A DNA stretch of 33,290 nucleotides from Marinifilum sp. (GTDB lineage: Bacteria > UBA9089 > CG2-30-40-21): the NCBI GenBank assembly GCA_020717845.1, contig DYDG01000017.1, positions 1-33,290 on the forward strand, given 5' to 3'. Shown in pieces: positions 24,513 through 32,850 of the stretch. How positions within the stretch are numbered: position 1 is the stretch's first letter; every line of letters starts with the position of its first letter. The translations under genes and the position numbers were made by a program. The notes under the pieces are model-generated. The model was not told the origin of the DNA and searched no databases. It saw nothing but the letters and a program-made list of their open reading frames with translations.

Positions 24513-24628
24513 GATTACTGCCCCTTGCTTCCTGTTCCCCCATTTTCGCACCACTCTTCTATCCCCATACTACTCCCAGCTGTTTCCCTCCCGTTCACTA
24601 ACACATTACTCAATTAGCATAAAACTTC

Positions 24629-24657
24629 TTGCAATAATACCTGGCATATGGTATACT
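24629..24657 (+). promoter_or_regulatory. gatCA promoter, extended -10
   Basis: -35 TTGCAA (24629-24634), 17-bp spacer, -10 TATACT (24652-24657) preceded by TGG. A 28-bp box ends 20 bp upstream of the -35. Transcription would start about 22 bp before the gatC start codon. Confidence 0.78.
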
Positions 24658-24685
24658 ATCTAAAAATAGATTATTGAGGTAAAAA

Positions 24686-24979
24686 ATGGCTATTACTAAG
24701 AAAGAGATTGATCAGGTATGCTCATTAGCAAGATTAGAATTAAGCAGCTCCGAAAGGGATGAATTCACCTGCCAGATTGATTCTATCTTGGGGTATGTGG
24801 CTAAGATTAATGAACTGGACACATCAAATATCCTGCCCACCTCTCATCCCATTCCTTTGACCAATGTCATGCGTGAAGACGAGAGAGGGGAATCATTGCC
24901 GATAGAGGATGTCCTGTCTAATGCCCCTGATGAGAGAAAAGGATACTTTTGTGTCCCAAAGATAATTGAGGGTGAATAG
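24686..24979 (+). CDS. gatC: Asp-tRNA(Asn)/Glu-tRNA(Gln) amidotransferase subunit C
   Basis: Small subunit that stabilises GatA and links it to GatB in the transamidosome. The 97-residue product has the GatC signature: VCSLARLELSSSERDEF, ILGYVAKINELDT, REDERGESLP and the C-terminal YFCVPKIIE. Length is normal. ATG 24686 is preceded by GAGG. gatA begins 42 bp later. Confidence 0.95.
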   Translation: MAITKKEIDQVCSLARLELSSSERDEFTCQIDSILGYVAKINELDTSNILPTSHPIPLTNVMREDERGESLPIEDVLSNAPDERKGYFCVPKIIEGE

Positions 24980-25021
24980 GCTAAAAGCCTTCAGCCTTCA
25001 GTCTATTAAAAGGAGAATCCG

Positions 25022-26470
25022 TTGAATCTTGAGAAACTTACCTGCCATGAAATTCATGATTTGCTTAAATCCCGGGAGATTACCTCGACAGAGGTTACCT
25101 CAGCTGTTATTAGTAGAATTGAGTCGCAAGAACCAGATGTCCATGCCTATATTACGACTACCTTTGATGAGGCATTGGAACAGGCAAGGATAGTGGATAA
25201 GGAGATAGGTCGTGGTAAAGAATTATCCCCTTTAACAGGTATTCCTATTGCCATCAAGGATAATATGTGCACCAAAGGTATAAAAACTACCTGCGGCTCG
25301 AAAATGCTGCATAACTTTATCCCCCCTTATGACGCCTTTGTTATCCAGAGATTAAAAGAGGCAGGAGCAATCATTGTTGGCAAGACGAATATGGACGAAT
25401 TTGCTATGGGGTCATCAACCGAGACCTCTTATTTTGGTCCAACTAAAAACCCATGTAATTTAGAGTATGTTCCAGGAGGGACAAGCGGCGGGTCTGCGGC
25501 TGCGGTAGCTGCACATGAGGCAATTATGGCTCTTGGGTCTGATACCGGAGGGTCAATAAGACAGCCTGCTTCCTTTTGCGGGGTTGTAGGACTAAAACCC
25601 ACCTATGGACGGGTATCAAGGTTTGGGCTTATTGCCCATGCCTCTTCCTTTGATCAGATCGGACCAATAACAAAGGATGTTACTGATGCTGCCTTGCTGA
25701 TGAAGGTAATCAGCGGCTATGATCCAGCAGATTCTACCTCAGTAAAGGTTGATGTGCCGGATTATCTAAGCTATTTAACAGGAGACATGAAAGGGATCAA
25801 GATTGGAATCCCTGACGAATATTTTGCTCAAGGGATTGATTCTAATGTAAAATCTACGGTTCTTGAGGCTATCAACCTTATTACAAAGATTGGTGCTGAA
25901 TGTGAGAATATTTCCATGCCTCATACTGAATATGCCATCCCCTGTTATTATATCTTAGTTGCATCTGAAGCCAGTTCAAATCTGGCCAGGTATGATGGGG
26001 TGCAATATGGTTATCGGGATACCTCTGTCCAGAATCTTGTCGAGATGTATAGTAAGATCAGAACCGACGGGTTTGGCAGTGAGGTAAAGCGGCGGATTAT
26101 GCTTGGCACATATGCCCTGTCCTCTGGATATTATGATGCCTATTACCTACAGGCACAAAAAATGCGTACCTTGATAAAGCAGGATTTTGATAAGGCTTTT
26201 GAAAAATACGATGCCTTAATTACCCCGGTCTCTCCTTTCCCAGCCTTTAAGATTGGCGAAAAAACAAATGATCCACTGCAGATGTATTTAGCCGATATCT
26301 ATACTGTAACTATTAATCTTGCCGGTCTGCCAGCTATAAGTATCCCTTGTGGATTTTCAAAAAATGGTCTTCCCATTGGGCTTCAGATAATCTGTAAACC
26401 GTTTGATGAACAGATGATTTTTAAGATTGCCTTTGCAGTTGAAAAACATCTTGACAGAGCAAAAAAATAG
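25022..26470 (+). CDS. gatA: Asp-tRNA(Asn)/Glu-tRNA(Gln) amidotransferase subunit A
   Basis: Glutaminase subunit that releases ammonia for transamidation of Glu-tRNA(Gln) or Asp-tRNA(Asn). The 482-residue product has the amidase-signature Ser-cisSer-Lys triad: Lys79 in PIAIKDN, cis-Ser155 in PGGTSGGS and nucleophile Ser178 in [23 protein letters not shown] follows. Start is TTG 25022 with AAAGGAG seven bases upstream. A 16-bp repeat, AGCCTTCAGCCTTCAG (24986-25001), lies in the gatC-gatA gap and is also found inside coaBC. gatB is not in the window. Confidence 0.96.
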   Translation: MNLEKLTCHEIHDLLKSREITSTEVTSAVISRIESQEPDVHAYITTTFDEALEQARIVDKEIGRGKELSPLTGIPIAIKDNMCTKGIKTTCGSKMLHNFIPPYDAFVIQRLKEAGAIIVGKTNMDEFAMGSSTETSYFGPTKNPCNLEYVPGGTSGGSAAAVAAHEAIMALGSDTGGSIRQPASFCGVVGLKPTYGRVSRFGLIAHASSFDQIGPITKDVTDAALLMKVISGYDPADSTSVKVDVPDYLSYLTGDMKGIKIGIPDEYFAQGIDSNVKSTVLEAINLITKIGAECENISMPHTEYAIPCYYILVASEASSNLARYDGVQYGYRDTSVQNLVEMYSKIRTDGFGSEVKRRIMLGTYALSSGYYDAYYLQAQKMRTLIKQDFDKAFEKYDALITPVSPFPAFKIGEKTNDPLQMYLADIYTVTINLAGLPAISIPCGFSKNGLPIGLQIICKPFDEQMIFKIAFAVEKHLDRAKK

Positions 26471-26478
26471 ATGTATAC

Positions 26479-26688
26479 TTGTGTGCAAAAAGGAGTATTC
26501 CTGGACCAGATGGCATTGGAACTATAACAACGACTGAATATAAACCACAGTTTATTGTTGGGACATTCGGAACAAAAGGAGGATTGCTCGATTTGGTTTT
26601 AGGAAATGCATTAGGTAGCTGTACAATTATACTCTTTGCACTGTTTATCTATGCAAATTTTATTAGGAGGCCTTTATGGTTATCTTAA
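26479..26688 (+). CDS. Small putative membrane protein (doubtful)
   Basis: An open frame of 69 codons from TTG 26479 begins directly after gatA and ends with one hydrophobic segment (SCTIILFALFIYANFI) and a basic tail. No ribosome-binding site at a sensible distance and no family recognised. Its last 13 bases overlap the next ORF. It could be a real small membrane protein with a rare start or a remnant whose 5' end has been lost. Confidence 0.35.
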   Translation: MCAKRSIPGPDGIGTITTTEYKPQFIVGTFGTKGGLLDLVLGNALGSCTIILFALFIYANFIRRPLWLS

Positions 26689-26879
26689 TTCTCTTTTGTA
26701 TTATAGGCTCTGCTGTTATAGTAGGTATATTATTTGGATGTGGGGCTCTTTTCCTGAGGGTCAATGATTACTTTTGGATTCGCAAGGAAATTCGAATGCA
26801 AGCCCCTAACCAAGTGACAAAGGTAATTTTTCCAAGGTTGGAGCAATTTCTTACCTCTCATAACGGCAAAAAGCTTTAA
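26676..26879 (+). CDS. Small single-pass membrane protein, unknown
   Basis: Sixty-seven residues: an N-terminal hydrophobic segment (about 1-27) followed by a mixed charged region (YFWIRKEIRMQAPNQVTKVI). ATG 26676 has a strong AGGAGG seven to eight bases upstream. Family not recognised. Placed between gatA and the accessory islet, overlapping the preceding small frame by 13 bases. Confidence 0.5.
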   Translation: MVILILFCIIGSAVIVGILFGCGALFLRVNDYFWIRKEIRMQAPNQVTKVIFPRLEQFLTSHNGKKL

Positions 26880-26897
26880 AGGACACTATTACCTCGT

Positions 26898-27016
26898 CAG
26901 AGTGTGTAAAAACTCGATTTCTCAAGAATTACCACACAATATAAGGTAGCAAGCAACCTTGCTGTATCAATATATTGTGGTGTTTGCTCATGAATTTTGA
27001 GTTTTTACACACTCTG
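26898..27016. mobile_element. 119-bp MITE with 18-bp inverted ends and TCGT duplication
   Basis: Ends CAGAGTGTGTAAAAACTC (26898-26915) and its perfect complement (26999-27016) are flanked by TCGT on both sides (26894-26897 and 27017-27020). The interior has a partial second inverted repeat (CCACA/TGTGG). No coding capacity. No second copy in this window. Confidence 0.85.
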
Positions 27017-27044
27017 TCGTGATAATTAAAATTATGGGTTATGA

Positions 27045-27114
27045 GTAGGGTGGGCATTGCCCACCAATCTATTCCCTCCATCTACATCTTTTTGGTGGGC
27101 GATGCCCACCCTAC
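27045..27114. repeat. REPIN-like pair of GTAG-hairpins
   Basis: Left: GTAG with stem GGTGGGC, loop ATT (27045-27065). Right: the same on the minus strand (27114-27094), loop ATC. Extended arms match 22 of 23. This 70-bp head-to-head pair is the clearest BIME/REPIN in the window. The rest of 27115-27196 shows no convincing promoter. Confidence 0.85.
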
Positions 27115-27196
27115 CCCTAAGATTAAATGTCAAGACACGGCTTCTTCCCTATCTTTGTGTTAAAATTGTATTACAGACAGTAGAGGAAAATTTAAA

Positions 27197-29956
27197 ATGA
27201 GTATCATCTCCCCCCACTTAGAAAAAATCTTACAACAAAAAGAAAGCCCTATATGGGGTGGATATGTAAATATGTTAAAGCTTTTGAAAAGCATATTCTC
27301 TCCTAAACATTGGATATTAGAATTTCTTCAGAACGCAGAAGATGCTAAAGCAAGTAAAATTTCTATTCGATTGGAACAAGATTCTCTTTATATCCTTAAT
27401 GATGGTAACACATTCCAAGATAAAGATTTCTACTCCATCTGTGATGTAAATTCTCGCAAATCCCCTGGTTTGGGTACTTGGGGATACCTTGGTATTGGCT
27501 TCAAATCTATTTTCCAAATTACGAAAGAGATTCATATACATTCAGGTGATTTTCATTTTATGTTTAATGAGAATAAATGGAATAATACCAACATCTTGCC
27601 ATGGGAAATTTTACCGATAGAGATTAACTCAATAACCCTTCCGGAAAACTATACTACAGGATTTTATATTCCACTTCAAGATACAGAAGGGCAAAAGGTT
27701 CTTGAAGAAATTAAAAATTTTCTTACCAGCAATAGCTTTGCAAAAGAAGTTATTGTTTTTCTTAAAAACATTGAAACTATAGAAGTCTATACACCGCAGA
27801 TGTCTTTTACCATTAGGAAAGAACAAGAATACCACCAGAAGATTGCTTTTGGAGAAAAAGAAATTATTGTAGTAAGAAAAGAACTGCTTCATGAACAAGG
27901 AGAGGATGAAAAATCCAACTATTTAGTATTTCGCAAGATTGTTGAGGTTCCATCAGATATTAAGGAAGATGAGACAACCATCCGTGTTCGTCGCTCTAAT
28001 GTGCATAACAAAGAAATAGGGATTGTTTTTGAATTAGACAAGGAAAGGAATATTCAATCTTTAATAGGCAAATTAGCCGGTGTTTACTCCTTTCTACCAG
28101 TTGAAGGGGAACAGACAGGCTTGCCTTTCGGGATATTTGGGGATTTTATCCCTCACCCAGGGAGAGATCTTATCAATTATGTAGCAAAGTGGAATTACTG
28201 GTTGACTAATGAAATAACCGAACTTTTCAAAACAATAGTCAAAACGGTTTTATTGGATAATCCTCTTTGGAAATTCTTTCCCGCCCAATTGATTAACTCA
28301 TTGAATAATTTCAGCCCTGCTTCCTTTGGTGGTCCAAGCAGAGAATTTTGGGAAGAAAGAATAAGGAAACCCATTCAAAATTTTCTTGAATCCGAAGCTC
28401 TTTATCCTGATAAAGAGGGAATAGCACGAAAATTAAACGAACTCGTTAAGGTAGATGAGGAGATTATTGAGATTCTCGGGGATGAGATATCGGAATTTTC
28501 AGGGAAAAAGATTGTTCATCCCATAATAAAGAATAAACTTAGCTTAGAACAGGTAGGGATATACGATCTTCTATTCGAAGAAGAACTTCTTAAACATTTC
28601 AAAGGTCAACCAGAAAAATTGACAAGATGCTATAGTCTTATTAATACCCTTAGTGATTATTATATTGGGGGCAGAGGAGGTAGAGGTTGTCGTTTAATGC
28701 ATATCCCCTTTGTCCTTGCAGATGATGGAGAATTATATCCTCCTGGGCAGGTAACAGTAATAAAAATAGAGAAGGATGCTCTTCCAAAAATTTTGGTTCC
28801 TTTTATCCCTGAAGGTGGGAAACTTTTGCATCCAAAGATTGCTGAAGATGGAAAAGCTGTTTGTCAATTACGACGATGTGGGATTGACGTCACAGATGGA
28901 GATGATATTTCAAGAACATGCCGAGAACGAATTCAAAATATCACAGATTGGGGTATGTGCCCTAAAGAGTGGGAAATTCCTGATACCCTTATCGAAGCCA
29001 CTCTATCTCTTATTATATCTGAAGGATATACAGGATTAAAATTATCACGATTAGTGGCTCAAGATGGTAGCCTTCAACCACCTCAAGATCTATTTTTCAT
29101 AGATGCTCCTTCAAAGTGGACTCCACTTTGGAAATCTCTCTTTTTCTCTAATCTTCAGCCTGTGCATGAGAAATACTTTATGCAGGAGAATCTTAAAGAA
29201 GAAGTGACTGAATATGTTAAGAATTTGGGTGTAATTGATAAAATTGAGGATAGCCAAATAATTCAACAAATAATTCAACAGGTCATTACATGTAATATAG
29301 AAAAGTACCCGGAGTTTTGGGAATATCCCGATACACTTATTGAAGTTACATTATTTCTTATTGCTCATGGAAAAACATTAGAAATATCTCAGTTTGTAGC
29401 CCAGGATGGGACTTTTCATGTTCCTCAGAATCTATTTGTCCCTGAAGCTTCTCTTGACTGGACTCCGTTGTGGAAAGAGCACCTTCTCCCTGGTTTTCAA
29501 CCTGTGCACGAAAAATACCTTAAGCAAAGGGAAATATTAGAAACGGTTAAGGAATATTTTAAGTTATGCCATCTCCATGGATTCGAAAGAAACGAAGATA
29601 AATCTCTTGTTGAAATAGTAGCATACGAAATAGCAGAAAGAGAACTAAGCAAAAAAGGTCATCAAATTAGGCGAGTGAATCATCGAGATAAGTTAGGATA
29701 TGATTTAGAGTGTCAAGAACATTGCAAAAAGGTCTTTGAGGTAAAAGGAATGGGAGACCCATGTGATATTAAACTTGAAAAAAGTGAATATCGGGCAGCT
29801 AAAGAAAGAGAAGAAGATTATATCCTTATCTGCGTTTATAATCTTCCCAATAAACCTGAAAATGTGGGGTATAGAGAGATTTCTAATCCTGCAAAGATTT
29901 GTGAACCCATAGAGGAAGCAAAGGTGCCAAAGAATGAATGGTGGAGGAGACAATAA
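27197..29956 (+). CDS. Sacsin-like GHKL ATPase fused to a DUF3883 nuclease-like domain
   Basis: A 919-residue cytoplasmic protein with no signal or membrane segment. The N-terminal GHKL (HATPase) motifs are: N box ILEFLQNAEDA (Glu42, Asn46), NDG (68-70) and the G2 loop GYLGIGFKS (96-104), as in sacsin-type ATPases. A middle alpha/beta region follows. Residues about 594-681 and 710-795 are a tandem duplication (PDTLIE.TL.LI, VAQDG, WTPLWK, QPVHEKY). The C-terminus (about 803-885) fits DUF3883 with PD-(D/E)xK-like residues: Asp836 in GYDLE and Glu848-x-Lys850 in FEVKG. Such ATPase-nuclease fusions occur in bacterial defence loci, so a defence role is inferred, not shown. ATG 27197 follows GAGG. 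A+T-rich relative to its neighbours, with toxin-antitoxin-like genes downstream. Confidence 0.75.
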   Translation: MSIISPHLEKILQQKESPIWGGYVNMLKLLKSIFSPKHWILEFLQNAEDAKASKISIRLEQDSLYILNDGNTFQDKDFYSICDVNSRKSPGLGTWGYLGIGFKSIFQITKEIHIHSGDFHFMFNENKWNNTNILPWEILPIEINSITLPENYTTGFYIPLQDTEGQKVLEEIKNFLTSNSFAKEVIVFLKNIETIEVYTPQMSFTIRKEQEYHQKIAFGEKEIIVVRKELLHEQGEDEKSNYLVFRKIVEVPSDIKEDETTIRVRRSNVHNKEIGIVFELDKERNIQSLIGKLAGVYSFLPVEGEQTGLPFGIFGDFIPHPGRDLINYVAKWNYWLTNEITELFKTIVKTVLLDNPLWKFFPAQLINSLNNFSPASFGGPSREFWEERIRKPIQNFLESEALYPDKEGIARKLNELVKVDEEIIEILGDEISEFSGKKIVHPIIKNKLSLEQVGIYDLLFEEELLKHFKGQPEKLTRCYSLINTLSDYYIGGRGGRGCRLMHIPFVLADDGELYPPGQVTVIKIEKDALPKILVPFIPEGGKLLHPKIAEDGKAVCQLRRCGIDVTDGDDISRTCRERIQNITDWGMCPKEWEIPDTLIEATLSLIISEGYTGLKLSRLVAQDGSLQPPQDLFFIDAPSKWTPLWKSLFFSNLQPVHEKYFMQENLKEEVTEYVKNLGVIDKIEDSQIIQQIIQQVITCNIEKYPEFWEYPDTLIEVTLFLIAHGKTLEISQFVAQDGTFHVPQNLFVPEASLDWTPLWKEHLLPGFQPVHEKYLKQREILETVKEYFKLCHLHGFERNEDKSLVEIVAYEIAERELSKKGHQIRRVNHRDKLGYDLECQEHCKKVFEVKGMGDPCDIKLEKSEYRAAKEREEDYILICVYNLPNKPENVGYREISNPAKICEPIEEAKVPKNEWWRRQ

Positions 29957-30051
29957 ATTCACTGACTTAAGCAATATAAGAGCGAAACTCAATTGTCTTG
30001 ATTCACCGTGAACCAAGACTCTGTCAAAATAAAGAAAGAGGGAGTTTGAAT

Positions 30052-30309
30052 ATGCCAATAATTAGCAGATTTCTGGGCATCACTATAACAATGTATTGGG
30101 ATGATCATCTTCCACCACATTTCCATGCTAAATACGGCGAGCATGAAATTACTGTCAATATTCTTACTGGAGTGGTGGAAGGCAGATTTCCCAAAAGGGC
30201 GATACAACATGTTTTAGAATGGTATGAGTTACACAAAGATGAGTTGATAGAAGATTGGGAAATCTGTCGCCAACAGGAAGCACCAAAACCAATTGAACCA
30301 CTGGAGTAG
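30052..30309 (+). CDS. DUF4160 protein, putative toxin-antitoxin component
   Basis: Eighty-five residues from ATG 30052 (GAGGGAG nine bases upstream). The DUF4160 signature MPIISRFLGI, MYWDDHLPPHFHA (His23 and His25) and YGEHEITVNI is complete. DUF4160 genes are commonly paired with DUF2442 genes, as here, and the pair is regarded as a putative toxin-antitoxin module; which partner is toxic is not settled. The downstream gene starts four bases after this stop. An in-frame upstream start at 29998 would add 18 unrelated residues. Confidence 0.85.
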   Translation: MPIISRFLGITITMYWDDHLPPHFHAKYGEHEITVNILTGVVEGRFPKRAIQHVLEWYELHKDELIEDWEICRQQEAPKPIEPLE

Positions 30310-30313
30310 ACAA

Positions 30314-30601
30314 ATGATATTACATGTAACAGATGCAAAGTATTTGGATGAACACAAAGTAGAAGTTTCCTTTAATGATGGCCGAAAAGGGATCGCCGAC
30401 TTGAGTAATGCTTTACGAGGCTCTGTTTTTCAACCATTGAAGGACAAATCTATTTTTGCACAACTCAAGTTGGATAAAGAACTGGATACAATTTCATGGC
30501 CAAATGGTGCTGACATAGCACCAGAATGTTTATATTTTCAAGCATTCAAAGACGATCCCGAACTACAAAAACAATTCAAAATATGGGGCTATATAGCCTA
30601 A
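30314..30601 (+). CDS. DUF2442 protein, putative toxin-antitoxin component
   Basis: Ninety-five residues from ATG 30314, with GGAG seven bases upstream inside the previous gene. Typical DUF2442 blocks: FNDGRKGIADLSNAL, FAQLKLDKELDTISW and PNGADIAPECLY. Translationally coupled to the DUF4160 gene. The stop TAA (30599-30601) follows a perfect 12-bp palindrome, GGCTATATAGCC (30587-30598), and overlaps a GCCTAAC motif discussed under findings. Confidence 0.86.
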   Translation: MILHVTDAKYLDEHKVEVSFNDGRKGIADLSNALRGSVFQPLKDKSIFAQLKLDKELDTISWPNGADIAPECLYFQAFKDDPELQKQFKIWGYIA

Positions 30602-30718
30602 CACGTCGCTGAACCCGATAGCGGGGACTGTGGCGTGATTCTGAAAATTTTATGGTTTATCAAAATTTTATTTTGCTTATGAAAAGTTAGTAGTAATCCT
30701 CTTTCATAGGATGTTATT

Positions 30719-30990
30719 GTGATTATCAATGAAGTCATTTGGAAGGAAAAATTTGTTAAGAAAATTGAAAGTAAATATAAGGTAACTACTTTTGAGGTAG
30801 AAGAAATCTTGCGAGGTAAAATGAAAGTTCGTCGGGTGACAAAGGGAGCTGTCGAGGGTGAAGATGTATATTTAGCATTAGGACAAACCACAATGCAGGA
30901 CGGTACCTTTCCGTATTCTTTATTTTGAAAAAGAATCGCAGCGTGCTGCCTATTAGCACACGCGATATGGATAGCAAAGAAAGGAACAGT
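30719..30990 (+). pseudogene. Toxin of a BrnT/DUF4258-like pair, frameshifted
   Basis: The first part (GTG 30719, AGGAT upstream) reads VIWKEKFVKKIESKYKV, then EEILRGKMKVRRVTKGAVEG, EDVYLALGQT and stops at 30928. The expected C-terminal part of the same family, VFFILKKNRSVLPISTRDMD, is present in another frame from about 30911. A one-base shift between roughly 30889 and 30911 would join them. After the shift the frame runs without a stop into the antitoxin gene, so the original toxin stop is also gone. Likely an inactivated RelE/BrnT-type toxin; a sequencing error could mimic this. Confidence 0.6.
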
Positions 30991-31233
30991 ATGAACGCAA
31001 ATAAGAAGAAAGATGCAGTCCGGTTTTGGGATACTCACTCTGCTGCTGATCACTGGGACAATATGAAAGAAGTAGAAATAGAATTTGATATTAAAAGGCA
31101 TAAGTTCTTGGTGCCATTAAATGATCAGATTTATCAACTTGCTAAGAAACGAGCAGAAGTAGAACACTCCTCGGTTTCACAGATAGTGAATACATTGTTG
31201 GCTCATGATCTGGTTGGAGCAGTAGCACGATAG
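30991..31233 (+). CDS. CopG/BrnA-type antitoxin
   Basis: Eighty residues from ATG 30991, with AAAGGA six bases upstream. The N-terminal FWDTHSAADHWDNMKEVEIE and the ribbon-helix-helix-like C-terminus (VPLNDQIYQLAKKRAEVEHS, then SVSQIVNTLL) match CopG/BrnA-type antitoxins. It is the partner of the frameshifted toxin and would repress its own promoter if functional. It is kept intact while the toxin is broken. No gene is seen in 31234-31370. Confidence 0.75.
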   Translation: MNANKKKDAVRFWDTHSAADHWDNMKEVEIEFDIKRHKFLVPLNDQIYQLAKKRAEVEHSSVSQIVNTLLAHDLVGAVAR

Positions 31234-31370
31234 GGGAAGGTCAACCCTGGCAAATCAGTCTAATAAACTTATCTGGGTATTATCGGTAAAACGGGAATTG
31301 TATCGCCGATGGACTGAGGACAAAGAACAAACCATTGGGGTTGGGCAAAAATATATTAAGGGGATTTGAA

Positions 31371-32834
31371 ATGGCTACAAATAATACTGATACTAATGGC
31401 AAAAAGGGTAAGGTTTTAATGATTTATACCGGTGGAACTATCGGCATGCTTCCAAAGGAAGAGGGTAATCCACTCAGCCCCTTAGTCCCAGCCAATTGGG
31501 GAAAACTGAAGAAATTTGCTCCTGTTTTAGAGTATCTTCCTTTAGATGTTGCTTTACAGGAAATGAAGCTAATTGACTCTTCGGATATGAACCCTGACTA
31601 TTGGATTAATATTGCCAGGGTTATCAGAGACAACTATGAGAAATTTGATGGTTTTGTTATCCTCCATGGCACGGATACAATGACCTACACAGCCACAGCC
31701 CTTTCTTTTTTACTTGAAAACCTCAACAAACCTGTCATTATTACAGGTTCTCAATTATCAATTGGCCAACCAAGAAGCGACGCAGTGCAAAATCTGGTCA
31801 CCTCTTTAACCCTTGCTGCTGCTAAGAGCTTTAACCTACCATTGATTCCAGAGGTCTGTATCTGCTTCAATAATGTAATATTACGCGGCAACCGGACAAG
31901 AAAGGTCAGCTCAAGCGGCTATTCGGGATTTGACACTCCCAATTACCCAAAATTGGGAAAAGCAGGTGAACATATAAAAATAGATACAAAGGTAATTCGA
32001 AAACCGTCAACAGAAGGATTCTTTGCCAATGAAAATCTGGAGAAGAATGTTATGTTGTTTGATATATTTCCAGGCATAAGCCCGGAAATACTAAATAGCG
32101 TCTTTGGTATAGAAGGTTTGAAAGGTGTGGTTTTTAGAACCTATGGGGCAGGCAATGCCCCTACCAATGAAGACTTCCTGAAGGAAATTGAAAAAGCGAT
32201 TAACAAAAAAAACCTGGCGATTGTTAATATTACCCAATGCAATCAAGGAATGGTGGAGATGGGTCTTTATGATGCCAGTGCCACCCTATCCAGGCTGGGG
32301 GTTATAAGCGGAGTGGACATGACTCCAGAGGCGGCGTTGGTCAAAATGATGTTCCTCCTTGGACAGGGATATGATATTGGAACAGTAAAGGACCAGATGC
32401 AAAAAAACCTCCGTGGAGAGCAAAGCGTTAATGTATTTAATTTTGTTTACGAAGATGGAAAGGCAGACAAGGTCTACAAAGCCCCTACTAAACAACTGCC
32501 TGCCGGTTTTGATAAAAACATGATTGTCAGTGTCAATATCAGGATTGATGAAGCCATATTACCCAAAGAAGTCAAACAGGAGGAAATAGAACTAGCGGTA
32601 TTCATGAATTATCCCGGTGCTGATGAGAATACCGATACATCTATCCCTCAATGCCTTGGAGTGCTGAAGGGGATATATAATGGAGAGCCGGTAAATCTCA
32701 TCCTTGGCTGTAGCGAACGATTCAAACAGGTTATAAATCCCGACCGTCCTATTCAGATTGCGATTATAGCTAAAAATGAACATACTGTCCGATGGGAGGG
32801 CGCTTTTATCTCTGTATATACAAGCGTGGAATAA
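31371..32834 (+). CDS. ansA: L-asparaginase (type I) with extra C-terminal domain
   Basis: Hydrolyses asparagine to aspartate and ammonia; cytoplasmic type, no signal peptide. The 487-residue product has the catalytic YTGGTIGM (Thr23), LIDSSDM, FVILHGTDTM (Thr101, Asp102), ITGSQ, RGNRTRK, TYGAGNAP and NLRGEQ, aligning with Escherichia coli AnsA to about residue 350. The final 120-odd residues (VSVNIRIDEAILP onward) are an unassigned beta-rich extension absent from AnsA. ATG 31371 has AAGGGGA upstream; an in-frame upstream start at 31335 is rejected. Confidence 0.9.
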   Translation: MATNNTDTNGKKGKVLMIYTGGTIGMLPKEEGNPLSPLVPANWGKLKKFAPVLEYLPLDVALQEMKLIDSSDMNPDYWINIARVIRDNYEKFDGFVILHGTDTMTYTATALSFLLENLNKPVIITGSQLSIGQPRSDAVQNLVTSLTLAAAKSFNLPLIPEVCICFNNVILRGNRTRKVSSSGYSGFDTPNYPKLGKAGEHIKIDTKVIRKPSTEGFFANENLEKNVMLFDIFPGISPEILNSVFGIEGLKGVVFRTYGAGNAPTNEDFLKEIEKAINKKNLAIVNITQCNQGMVEMGLYDASATLSRLGVISGVDMTPEAALVKMMFLLGQGYDIGTVKDQMQKNLRGEQSVNVFNFVYEDGKADKVYKAPTKQLPAGFDKNMIVSVNIRIDEAILPKEVKQEEIELAVFMNYPGADENTDTSIPQCLGVLKGIYNGEPVNLILGCSERFKQVINPDRPIQIAIIAKNEHTVRWEGAFISVYTSVE

Positions 32835-32850
32835 GAGAATAAATGCCTGC

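Larger units (their letters stand above)
24161..24608. repeat. 448-bp region bounded by inverted 28-bp boxes
   Basis: Boxes at 24161-24188 and 24581-24608 are inverted copies (about 22-23 of 28 identical); both face outward promoters (gyrA and gatC) at 20 bp from the -35. Inside are ATCGGTA-type short tandem repeats (24202-24230), a REP pair (24271-24293 and 24490-24512) and tandem 18-bp units (24394-24429). No credible gene: the open frames are low-complexity translations of the repeats. It could be a mobile element carrying outward promoters, or a regulatory region. Confidence 0.65.
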
